Assembly: GCA_949113215.1 (NCBI GenBank)
Contig: CARZYU010000001.1
Coordinates: 27,459 to 38,820 of the forward strand
Length of the DNA: 11,362 nt
Direction of reading: 5' to 3'
Origin: an uncultured Bacilli bacterium
GTDB taxonomy: Bacteria; Bacillota_I; Bacilli_A; RF39; UBA660
The notes under the pieces are model-generated. The model saw only the letters and a program-made list of their open reading frames with translations. It did no database searches and was not told where the DNA came from. This document shows, one piece after another, positions 1 to 5,104 of this stretch (position 1 is the stretch's first letter; each line of letters starts with the position of its first letter). The position numbers were made by a program, and so were the translations under genes.

Positions 1-843
1 GATTCGTGTCGGATGAATTCTTCCATCCTTAATGAGATCTTCCAGTGTCAATCTGGCAATCTCTCTTCGGAGAGGATCAAAACTAGAAAGCACGACTGCC
101 TCTGGAGTATCGTCAATAATCAAATCTACCCCTGTAATGGCTTCAATCGTCCGAATGTTTCGCCCTTCTCTTCCAATGATACGACCTTTCATATCATCAT
201 TTGGTAAGGTTACGACGGTAACCGTCTGCTCATTGGCAATGTCAGCAGCATACCGTTGCATGGAATTGACAAGCAAATTTTTGGCTTTCTTATCTACTTC
301 CAATTTTGCTGCGTTTTCTTGTTCTCGAATGTATGCTGTAATCTCTTTTGTCATCGCTTCTTTGACACGTGACATTACCATCTCTTTGGCTTTTTCTTTG
401 CTAAAGCCAGAAATCTTCTGCAAAAGTTCTAGCTCTTCTTCTTTCAAACTCTCTACTTTACTTTGTTCTTCTTGGATTTTATTTTGTTTTTCGGCAAGTT
501 TTGCTTCTCTTTCATCGAGATTTGCTTCCCTTTTTTGATAAAGTTCATCTCGTTTGTCGATGCTGTTTTCTCTTTGAATCAATCTCTCTTCTGATTCTTT
601 TAACTCTTGCTTTTTTTCTTTGATTTCTTTCTCAGCATCGAGTTTTAACTTGTAAGCTTCTTCTTTGGCTTCTAAAAGAGAATCCCTCTTTGCCTTTTCT
701 GCTTCTTTTTTTCCTTTTTCAATCAATGCTTCGGCTTTTTTTGAAGCACTGTTTTCTCGACGGTAATTCCATAATACAACGGCTCCACCGCCAGCTACTA
801 ATCCAATCATTCCAAGTAAAATGGAGAAAAGGATACTTCCCAT
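1..843 (-). CDS. rny: Ribonuclease Y, N-terminal part (cut by window edge)
   Basis: RNase Y is the membrane-anchored endoribonuclease that starts decay and maturation of many mRNAs in Firmicutes. The ATG at 843 follows a strong GGAGG site. The 281 codons present give an N-terminal membrane helix (residues about 2-25, MGSILFSILLGMIGLVAGGG), then a long charged Lys/Glu-rich coiled coil (about 30-200), then a KH RNA-binding domain with the motif GRIIGREGRNIR (about 217-228). The read stays open to base 1, ending near IHPTRI, where the family continues into the metal-dependent HD catalytic domain; that half lies outside the window (full proteins are about 520 aa). It lies downstream of recA as in B. 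subtilis, but the recA terminator and a good promoter (901-930) suggest it is transcribed separately. Identification is very secure; only the 3' end is unseen. Confidence 0.97.
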   Translation of the reverse strand, partial: MGSILFSILLGMIGLVAGGGAVVLWNYRRENSASKKAEALIEKGKKEAEKAKRDSLLEAKEEAYKLKLDAEKEIKEKKQELKESEERLIQRENSIDKRDELYQKREANLDEREAKLAEKQNKIQEEQSKVESLKEEELELLQKISGFSKEKAKEMVMSRVKEAMTKEITAYIREQENAAKLEVDKKAKNLLVNSMQRYAADIANEQTVTVVTLPNDDMKGRIIGREGRNIRTIEAITGVDLIIDDTPEAVVLSSFDPLRREIARLTLEDLIKDGRIHPTRI

Positions 844-900
844 AAATACCTCCATTCTAGATTTATTTAAAATTACATTTTTAAATTGTCATCCAACTCT

Positions 901-930
901 ATTGTAAGTTTCTTTGAAGGATAATGTCAA
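901..930 (-). promoter_or_regulatory. Sigma-A-type promoter for rny
   Basis: On the minus strand a perfect -35 TTGACA (930-925) is followed after 18 bases by TACAAT (906-901), one mismatch from the -10 consensus. It lies between the recA terminator and the rny start, leaving a leader of about 50 bases before the GGAGG site. Confidence 0.75.
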
Positions 931-952
931 GGGAAAAACATCGGGTACCCAT

Positions 953-975
953 ATAAAAACACCTAGAGATAGGTG
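953..975 (-). terminator. Intrinsic terminator after recA
   Basis: The minus strand reads CACCTA-TCTC-TAGGTG followed by TTTTTAT. This is a perfect 6-bp stem with a four-base loop and a U-tract, starting 11 bases after the recA stop codon. Confidence 0.85.
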
Positions 976-986
976 CTTTCGTTATC

Positions 987-2018
987 TTACTTTTCTCCGG
1001 TTGGCTTTGACTTTGCAATATGGTAGAATTCTCTCACTTGTGCTTCAATTTCTTCTGCTAATTCTTTATGATCACGTAAAACTAATTTCACGTTTTCCTT
1101 TCCTTGTCCTAATTTTTCACCTTTGTATGCATACCAAGCTCCCGTCTTTTCAATGACACCAGCTTCGGTTCCCATATCGACGAGTTCTCCTTCGTGAGAA
1201 ATTCCTTCTCCATACATGATATCGACACTAGCTGTTTTAAATGGAGGAGCAATCTTATTCTTCACCACTTTGATATTCGTACGATTTCCTACAACGGAAT
1301 CTCCCATCTTGAGAGCTTCACTACGACGAATATCCAAACGAATGGAAGCATAGAACTTCAAAGCCCTTCCTCCTGTTGTCGTCTCTGGATTTCCAAACAT
1401 AACTCCCACTTTTTCACGCAACTGATTGATAAAAATCACAATGGTATTTGTCTTGTTGATGGCTCCAGATAATTTTCGAAGCGCTTGTGACATCAAGCGA
1501 GCTTGTAATCCCACATGACTATCTCCCATATCTCCATCAATTTCTGCTTGAGGAACCAAAGCAGCGACCGAGTCGATTACAATGATACTAACGGCTTCAC
1601 TTCGCACCAAGGCTTCACAAATCTCGAGTGCTTGTTCACCAGTATCTGGTTGCGATAATAAAAGTTCATTGGTATTCACTCCTAAATTTTTCGCATAGAC
1701 AGGGTCCAAAGCATGTTCTGCATCAATAAAAGCCGCTCTTCCACCAAGCTTTTGCACTTCTGCAATCGCATGAAGTGCAAAGGTTGTCTTACCACTCGAT
1801 TCTGGTCCATAGATCTCTATAATTCTTCCTTTTGGATATCCTCCTGCTCCAAGTGCAATATCAAGGGCAAGAGATCCTGTAGAAACGGTTTCCACATTCA
1901 AATGAGCATCTTCCCCAAGTTTCATAATAGAACCTTTACCAAATTGTTTTTCAATATCATTTAATACTTGTTCCAAAGCCTTGTCTTTATCGACTGACTT
2001 GCCAGTTGTTTTATTCAT
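987..2018 (-). CDS. recA: RecA recombinase
   Basis: RecA is the ATP-dependent strand-exchange protein. It coats single-stranded DNA, drives homologous recombination and, as a filament, triggers LexA self-cleavage. The 343-residue product is full length for the family. It shows Walker A GPESSGKT (71-78), the catalytic glutamate in FIDAEH (E101), Walker B VSIIVID ending at D149, and loop L2 motifs REKVGVMFGNPETTTGG followed by RALKFYASIRLDIRR. The ATG at 2018 has an ideal AGGAGG site. It lies downstream of pgsA, but a terminator-like hairpin, its own promoter and an upstream SOS box show it is a separate, damage-inducible unit. In B. subtilis cinA sits between pgsA and recA; here there is only non-coding DNA. 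The C-terminus is short and Lys-rich (KSKPTGEK) rather than strongly acidic. Confidence 0.99.
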   Translation of the reverse strand: MNKTTGKSVDKDKALEQVLNDIEKQFGKGSIMKLGEDAHLNVETVSTGSLALDIALGAGGYPKGRIIEIYGPESSGKTTFALHAIAEVQKLGGRAAFIDAEHALDPVYAKNLGVNTNELLLSQPDTGEQALEICEALVRSEAVSIIVIDSVAALVPQAEIDGDMGDSHVGLQARLMSQALRKLSGAINKTNTIVIFINQLREKVGVMFGNPETTTGGRALKFYASIRLDIRRSEALKMGDSVVGNRTNIKVVKNKIAPPFKTASVDIMYGEGISHEGELVDMGTEAGVIEKTGAWYAYKGEKLGQGKENVKLVLRDHKELAEEIEAQVREFYHIAKSKPTGEK

Positions 2019-2048
2019 TTTGTCCTCCTAATTTTTTCTTACAATTCT

Positions 2049-2077
2049 ATTGTATCCTAGCCATTTCAAAAAAGCAA
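2049..2077 (-). promoter_or_regulatory. Promoter of recA
   Basis: Minus-strand -35 TTGCTT (2077-2072) and -10 TACAAT (2054-2049) have a 17-base spacer. The predicted start gives a leader of roughly 25 bases ending in the AGGAGG site of recA. The SOS box lies 10 bases upstream of the -35. Confidence 0.7.
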
Positions 2078-2087
2078 GAACTTTTTT

Positions 2088-2101
2088 CGAACAATAGTTT
2101 G
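2088..2101 (-). promoter_or_regulatory. LexA (SOS) operator upstream of recA
   Basis: The plus strand reads CGAAC-AATA-GTTTG, one mismatch from the Gram-positive LexA/DinR consensus CGAACNNNNGTTCG. Its place just upstream of the recA -35 agrees with the known autoregulated SOS control of recA in Firmicutes. Binding itself is inferred. Confidence 0.8.
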
Positions 2102-2127
2102 TTATATTTTTCCATCGATTTTATAAG

Positions 2128-2166
2128 GCAAAACAAAAAAAGAAACGCTTCAAACGTTCTTTTTGC
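2128..2166 (-). terminator. Probable terminator after pgsA
   Basis: Just past the pgsA TAG the minus strand holds GCAAAAAGAACG, a seven-base loop, then CGTTTC followed by seven T and GTTTTGC. The stem has a bulge, and its outer part is an A-run against a T-run, so it is imperfect, but it would end the rodZ-pgsA transcript before the recA promoter. The A-run on the other side could let it work weakly in both directions. Confidence 0.6.
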
Positions 2167-2170
2167 TTTC

Positions 2171-2788
2171 CTATAATTCATCGATTTCGTCATTTTGTTT
2201 TTTCGGAAAAATAAGTTGTTTATTCAACCGAAAATACTCATATGCAGAAAAAATGGACATCACTGCAGCGAAATACAATAAGAAATCGGCAATTTGGAAA
2301 TTCCAAAGTTCGAAAGGCAGGTTGTAAAATAAAGAAAGAACCGTTCCAATCATCAAACAAGCCGTCTTAATCTTCCCAGAGCCAATGGCTGCCACTACCT
2401 TTCCTTTTGCCGCTGCCTCCATCTTGATCGCATTGACAACAATATCCCTCAAAATTAAAATGACGGGAATAATCGAAGGAACCATTCCTTGCGCTGCCAA
2501 AACAACCAAAACAGAATTAACGAGTGCTTTATCGGCAATCGCATCTAACATCTTTCCCGTATCGGTAATCATGTTGTACTTTCTTGCAATATACCCATCC
2601 AAAAAGTCCGTAAGAGAGGCTAACATGAACAATCCACCAGCGATCAAATATTGACTCTTCACGTAGATCCCACCAACGAAAAGTCTAGGAAAATCAATTC
2701 CAATCGCATAAAAAGGAAACATCAAAAGTACCAAGATGACAATCGTCATAATGAGTCTTAATACCGTAAGTTTATTAGGTAAATTCAT
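2171..2788 (-). CDS. pgsA: CDP-diacylglycerol-glycerol-3-phosphate 3-phosphatidyltransferase
   Basis: PgsA is an integral membrane enzyme that joins glycerol-3-phosphate to CDP-diacylglycerol, the committed step to phosphatidylglycerol. The 205-residue protein carries the complete CDP-alcohol phosphatidyltransferase signature D-G-x2-A-R-x8-G-x3-D-x3-D: D64 G65, A68 R69, G78, D82 and D86. Several hydrophobic helices surround it (about 8-30, 46-62, 88-113, 145-157 and 165-183). The C-terminal tail (KKQNDEIDEL) is charged. The ATG at 2788 follows GGAGG and overlaps the TGA of the RodZ-like gene in an ATGA, so translation is probably coupled. The rodZ-pgsA order matches B. subtilis ymfM-pgsA. A related CDP-alcohol transferase with another acceptor is possible, but the motif and context favour PgsA. 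Confidence 0.95.
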   Translation of the reverse strand: MNLPNKLTVLRLIMTIVILVLLMFPFYAIGIDFPRLFVGGIYVKSQYLIAGGLFMLASLTDFLDGYIARKYNMITDTGKMLDAIADKALVNSVLVVLAAQGMVPSIIPVILILRDIVVNAIKMEAAAKGKVVAAIGSGKIKTACLMIGTVLSLFYNLPFELWNFQIADFLLYFAAVMSIFSAYEYFRLNKQLIFPKKQNDEIDEL

Positions 2789-3282
2789 ACTAATTCCTCC
2801 ACTTCGTACACACCTGGTAACAATTCATTGCTCACTTTCTTTTCGTGCGATCCCACCGAACGAATCAAGAAGAAACTCACGATGATAAACAATACAATAC
2901 CACCCAAGACAAAAAATCGAACCGGTATCTTTTTCCTTGGTTTTCTCTCTTTCGTATAAGGCGAAGTGATTTTTTTCATTTCTTCTTTGGGTTCTTGTTT
3001 TTTCTTTGCATCTAAAATATCATCGAGCGAAATTTTTGAGGTATGCTCGAAAAGAAAATCATTAAATTCATCCAATACCTTTTCAGAATCTAGTCCTAAA
3101 TATTTAGCATACTGCTTCACAAGTTCTTTTAAAATATAGACATCTTTAAAAGCTCTTGTATTCCCTAGTTCAATATTTTCAAGTTGAATCGCTTCGGTTT
3201 GTAAATCTTCCGCTGCCTCTTCGATACTAACTCCTTGATTTTCTCTGTTTTCTTTTAAAAACTCACCTAGTTCTTTCAACAT
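2785..3282 (-). CDS. Short RodZ-like helix-turn-helix membrane protein
   Basis: RodZ proteins link the MreB cytoskeleton to the membrane and the cell-elongation machinery. This 165-residue protein has an N-terminal Xre/RodZ-type helix-turn-helix domain (about 1-75, starting MLKELGEFLKENRENQGVSI), a charged linker, a basic patch KERKPRKK (111-118), one membrane helix (about 121-140) and only about 25 outside residues. Classical RodZ has a longer external domain, so this is a reduced form. The chosen ATG at 3282 has AAGGTGATC directly before it; a reading-frame extension to 3357 would run into the RNase P RNA and is not expected. It overlaps pgsA by four bases. Orthology rests on the domain layout plus position before pgsA, as with B. 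subtilis YmfM. A plain membrane-tethered regulator cannot be excluded. Confidence 0.85.
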   Translation of the reverse strand: MLKELGEFLKENRENQGVSIEEAAEDLQTEAIQLENIELGNTRAFKDVYILKELVKQYAKYLGLDSEKVLDEFNDFLFEHTSKISLDDILDAKKKQEPKEEMKKITSPYTKERKPRKKIPVRFFVLGGIVLFIIVSFFLIRSVGSHEKKVSNELLPGVYEVEELV

Positions 3283-3302
3283 GATCACCTTACTTTTCCA
3301 AT

Positions 3303-3320
3303 CAAAAAAATAATACTTTA
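3303..3320 (-). terminator. U-tract fused to rnpB P1 stem (probable rnpB 3' end)
   Basis: The 3' strand of the rnpB closing stem (AAAGTATT, 3319-3312) runs straight into ATTTTTTTG. The terminal helix P1 plus the U-run therefore has the shape of an intrinsic terminator, and no other terminator lies before the rodZ-like gene. Confidence 0.5.
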
Positions 3321-3338
3321 TAAGCCACGTTCTGTAAC
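3310..3338 (-). promoter_or_regulatory. Candidate promoter for rodZ-pgsA inside the rnpB 3' end
   Basis: The minus strand has GTTACA (3338-3333, 4/6 match to -35), a 17-base spacer and TATTAT (3315-3310, 5/6 match to -10). The start would fall near 3303, about 20 bases before the rodZ-like ATG. The motif lies within conserved RNase P RNA sequence (ACAGAACG region), so part of the match may come from the RNA itself. Confidence 0.4.
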
Positions 3339-3660
3339 CTAGATCACTAGGCGACAAACATCTATCTACTGACGAATCAGTCTCTATCTCCGTTATCTTT
3401 CCTTCGATAGAACTCCCCTACCAAAATTTGGGTTTCTCACTCGTGGGGTTTACCAACGTTTCACACTTTCCTTTCGAAAAGTTATCGTCACTGTGGCACT
3501 TTATGTATACTAAAGTCCTATCGATTGACTTAGACTCTTTCTACGCCGTTAGAAATTTCTACCCTAGGTTATCCCTAGGCACGAACATTAAGAGCATCAC
3601 AGCTCTTGTGAGCATGGACTTTCCTCTATACTACCAGAGTACAGCGTTTGTCAAAGTATT
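3312..3660 (-). ncRNA. rnpB: RNase P RNA, Bacillus type (class B)
   Basis: This is the catalytic RNA that removes 5' leaders from tRNA precursors. Diagnostic conserved segments on the minus strand are GAGGAAAGTCCATGCTC (P4 5' side, 3626-3610), AGTGCCACAGTGACG (3500-3486), GGTAAACCCC (3454-3445), GAGAAACCC with AAATTTTGGTAGGGG (the L15 tRNA-CCA binding region, about 3438-3414) and ACAGAACGTGGCTTA (3' end, 3335-3321). Stem P2 pairs GACAAAC (3652-3646) with GTTTGTC (3359-3353), and P1 pairs AATACTTT (3660-3653) with AAAGTATT (3319-3312). About 349 bases is normal for class B. The location next to gpsB matches B. subtilis. The 5' end overlaps the gpsB stop codon. Exact ends are inferred from pairing. 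Any open reading frame across it is spurious. Confidence 0.97.
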
Positions 3661-3985
3661 ATTCTTCTTTTCCGTAGACGACTTTTTCAATTTGCGACAA
3701 CCGTCTCAAAATATCTAAGTTGGTCATTTCTCCTTTATCCTGTGTTTTCGCAATTTCCATGTTCGTCTCTTGATTACGAAGTTCCTGTTTTAAATACATG
3801 ATTTCATTCAACAATTCCTCTTTTTCTTTTTCCAAATTCTTGATAATCGAAAAGAACTGTTCATAATCTCCAATAATCGTATCTAAAAATTGGTCCACTT
3901 CCTTTAAGCGATAACCACGTGTATCGATCTTAAATTCTTTTTCTAAAATATCTTGTGGAGTTAACGTAACTTTATTTTGATACAT
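3659..3985 (-). CDS. gpsB: Cell division regulator GpsB
   Basis: GpsB is a DivIVA-family coiled-coil adaptor. It binds short basic motifs of penicillin-binding proteins and other wall proteins and shuttles wall synthesis between septum and side wall. The 108-residue product has the N-terminal DivIVA domain (LTPQDILEKEFKIDTRGYR, 8-26), a coiled coil (about 35-75), a polar linker, and the GpsB-specific C-terminal TNLDILRRLSQIEKVVYG (88-105), which separates it from DivIVA. The pocket residues known from B. subtilis are at identical positions: Y25, D31 and D35. The ATG at 3985 has GGTGA upstream; a longer frame to 4099 overlaps the previous gene and lacks homology. The TAA stop overlaps the rnpB P1 stem. 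It sits between a kinase-fold gene and rnpB. Confidence 0.96.
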   Translation of the reverse strand: MYQNKVTLTPQDILEKEFKIDTRGYRLKEVDQFLDTIIGDYEQFFSIIKNLEKEKEELLNEIMYLKQELRNQETNMEIAKTQDKGEMTNLDILRRLSQIEKVVYGKEE

Positions 3986-4013
3986 AAGATTCACCAATCC
4001 CTTTGTATTATAT

Positions 4014-4042
4014 ATTGTCGCAAAAAACAGATGATTTGTCAA
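4014..4042 (-). promoter_or_regulatory. Candidate promoter for gpsB
   Basis: A perfect TTGACA (4042-4037) is followed 17 bases later by GACAAT (4019-4014, 4/6). A perfect TATAAT occurs slightly downstream, but its spacing to TTGACA is 24 bases. The site lies just after the stop codon of the kinase-fold gene, so gpsB need not depend on upstream transcription. Confidence 0.6.
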
Positions 4043-4058
4043 TGGAGGAGAAAGGAAT

Positions 4059-4760
4059 CTACCTATGTAAGAAATAGTCGATCGGTCTTGAAGAGGCACC
4101 TAACTTTTTTGATAGTTGATAGGCAATATCGGTATCATAATGGGTTTCAACATTCATCAAGTTTGAAACTTCTTTAAGAGTAATTCCAAACTGTGGCAAC
4201 ACACTAAAGCGACAAACATCCTTCAACAATCCAACCAAGCGTCTTTTATTATCGTAAGCATTGGCGATTTTATCTTCCGCTTCGCAAAACTCATCGGGAT
4301 CAATTAAAACAATACCATCGGAACTTAAGATAGCATTCGATCGAGAAAGATCCCTAGCTTGGATTCCATCGTTTGCAAAACGTTCCATCAAGCAATCTAG
4401 TTGTCTAACATTATCCAAAAGATAATCCGTAGGAGCCAATAAAACATTGATCGGTTCCTCTTGATAATATTTCGAAACATATCCATCAAAGCAAGAAGGA
4501 TCTCGTTTTGTTTGAAGCAAAGAAAAAGGAGAATCTATTTCCCAAAAAACATCCTCAAATTGAATCAAGTGAGGATTGCTGATGTCTTTTAAATAATCAA
4601 AAACAGAAAGTGAAATTCTTCCACTATCGGTATTCTTGTAATACTTTTTAATTGCTTTCGTACCATCACGAAACACTTCTGCTTGATAACCACTTCCCAA
4701 ATAAATGAAATTGTTTTCTCTAATATTTAATTTGTTTCCCGTTCTATTGTAATACCCCAT
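4059..4760 (-). CDS. Small protein-kinase-fold protein, substrate unknown
   Basis: I do not recognise a named family. The 233-residue soluble protein has the landmarks of the protein kinase/aminoglycoside phosphotransferase fold in order: a glycine-rich loop LGSGYQAEVF (21-30), an AIK lysine (K38), a catalytic loop QARDLSRSNAIL with D137 and N142 (like HRDxxxxN), and a metal-binding IDPDEF with D154 (in place of DFG). The C-lobe is short, about 75 residues after the DPD, with no activation segment of Ser/Thr-kinase length and no membrane anchor or sensor domain. All the key polar residues are kept, so catalytic activity is plausible; protein, small-molecule or nucleotide substrates are all open. 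The ATG at 4760 follows GGTGAAG. It lies just upstream of gpsB on the same strand, with a weak promoter of its own. Confidence 0.85.
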   Translation of the reverse strand: MGYYNRTGNKLNIRENNFIYLGSGYQAEVFRDGTKAIKKYYKNTDSGRISLSVFDYLKDISNPHLIQFEDVFWEIDSPFSLLQTKRDPSCFDGYVSKYYQEEPINVLLAPTDYLLDNVRQLDCLMERFANDGIQARDLSRSNAILSSDGIVLIDPDEFCEAEDKIANAYDNKRRLVGLLKDVCRFSVLPQFGITLKEVSNLMNVETHYDTDIAYQLSKKLGASSRPIDYFLHR

Positions 4761-4783
4761 ATCTTCTTCACCACTAGCGCTTT

Positions 4784-4812
4784 ATCCTACCAAAAAAAGG
4801 AAGAAAAGTAAA
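4784..4812 (-). promoter_or_regulatory. Weak candidate promoter for the kinase-fold gene
   Basis: TTTACT (4812-4807) and TAGGAT (4789-4784) are spaced by 17 bases; each matches the consensus at 4 of 6 positions. It lies in the short gap after the 42-codon gene, where an A+T-only stem (AAAAGT/ACTTTT) and T-run could also attenuate upstream transcription. Confidence 0.35.
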
Positions 4813-4820
4813 GTTACTTT

Positions 4821-4949
4821 TTAATGTACCATTTTCTTTTCAATAGAGGAGACGTTTTCCATCATCATAGAAGAAGAGCTCATCAATTTTATCTGTTCGG
4901 TTTTTTGAATCATTCTACTAAATACTTTCATAATCTCAAATTGTGTCAT
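4821..4949 (-). CDS. Small uncharacterised protein, 42 aa
   Basis: The product is not recognised. The ATG at 4949 is preceded by GAGGTGAGAAAA, an excellent ribosome binding site; an in-frame ATG at 5009 would give 62 residues but lacks such a site. The 42-residue peptide is Met-rich (8 of 42) and has an amphipathic-looking first half (MTQFEIMKVFSRMIQKTEQI), then a Ser/Met run (SSSSMMM, 24-30) and a charged end (IEKKMVH). No membrane helix or signal peptide is apparent. It lies 61 bases upstream of the kinase-fold gene on the same strand and divergent from recU. I could not find a convincing promoter. The main support is the ribosome binding site; conservation in related genomes would decide. 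Confidence 0.5.
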   Translation of the reverse strand: MTQFEIMKVFSRMIQKTEQIKLMSSSSMMMENVSSIEKKMVH

Positions 4950-4975
4950 TTTTCTCACCTCAAATAGAACATTAC

Positions 4976-5073
4976 TCCTATTTTTTTCATCTTGCATTGC
5001 TTTCGACAAACAAAGACAAAATTAGTTCCAAATTTTAAATAATTTGTCCGTAAAAAGATGGAAAAAAATAGGA
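4976..5073. repeat. Inverted pair of AAGATG(G)AAAAAAATAGGA elements between divergent genes
   Basis: The plus strand at 5055-5073 reads AAGATGGAAAAAAATAGGA and the minus strand at 4993-4976 reads AAGATGAAAAAAATAGGA, identical except for one extra G. The arms face each other across about 60 bases of very A+T-rich DNA in the recU/42-aa gene divergent region. The plus arm overlaps the recU -35. Confidence 0.45.
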
Positions 5074-5087
5074 CTCTATAGTATAAT
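5059..5087 (+). promoter_or_regulatory. Promoter of recU-ponA
   Basis: A perfect TATAAT (5082-5087) has TGGAAA (5059-5064, 4/6) 17 bases upstream. The start would be near 5094, giving a very short leader that just contains the AGGTGA site before the recU ATG at 5105. Confidence 0.6.
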
Positions 5088-5104
5088 TTATATCAGGTGA
5101 TGAA

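Noticed and set aside
32..538. Plus-strand Ser-rich open frame of 168 codons
   Set aside because: It is the mirror frame of the rny coiled-coil region on the other strand, and the rny reading has KH-domain homology.
3283..3357. N-terminal extension of the RodZ-like protein
   Set aside because: The extension would be read from the rnpB 3' end; the internal ATG at 3282 has an ideal site (AAGGTGATC) and starts the known domain.
3428..3718. Plus-strand open frame of 96 codons
   Set aside because: It lies almost wholly on the antisense of the RNase P RNA, whose conserved helices explain the sequence; it has no ribosome binding site.
3986..4099. N-terminal extension of GpsB
   Set aside because: It overlaps the kinase-fold gene and the gpsB promoter, and GpsB homology begins at the ATG at 3985.
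4955..4972. Five-codon upstream frame (ATG TTC TAT TTG AGG TGA) before the 42-aa gene
   Set aside because: The AGGAG is only two bases from its ATG, too close, and such short frames are expected by chance. It is not supported as a leader peptide.
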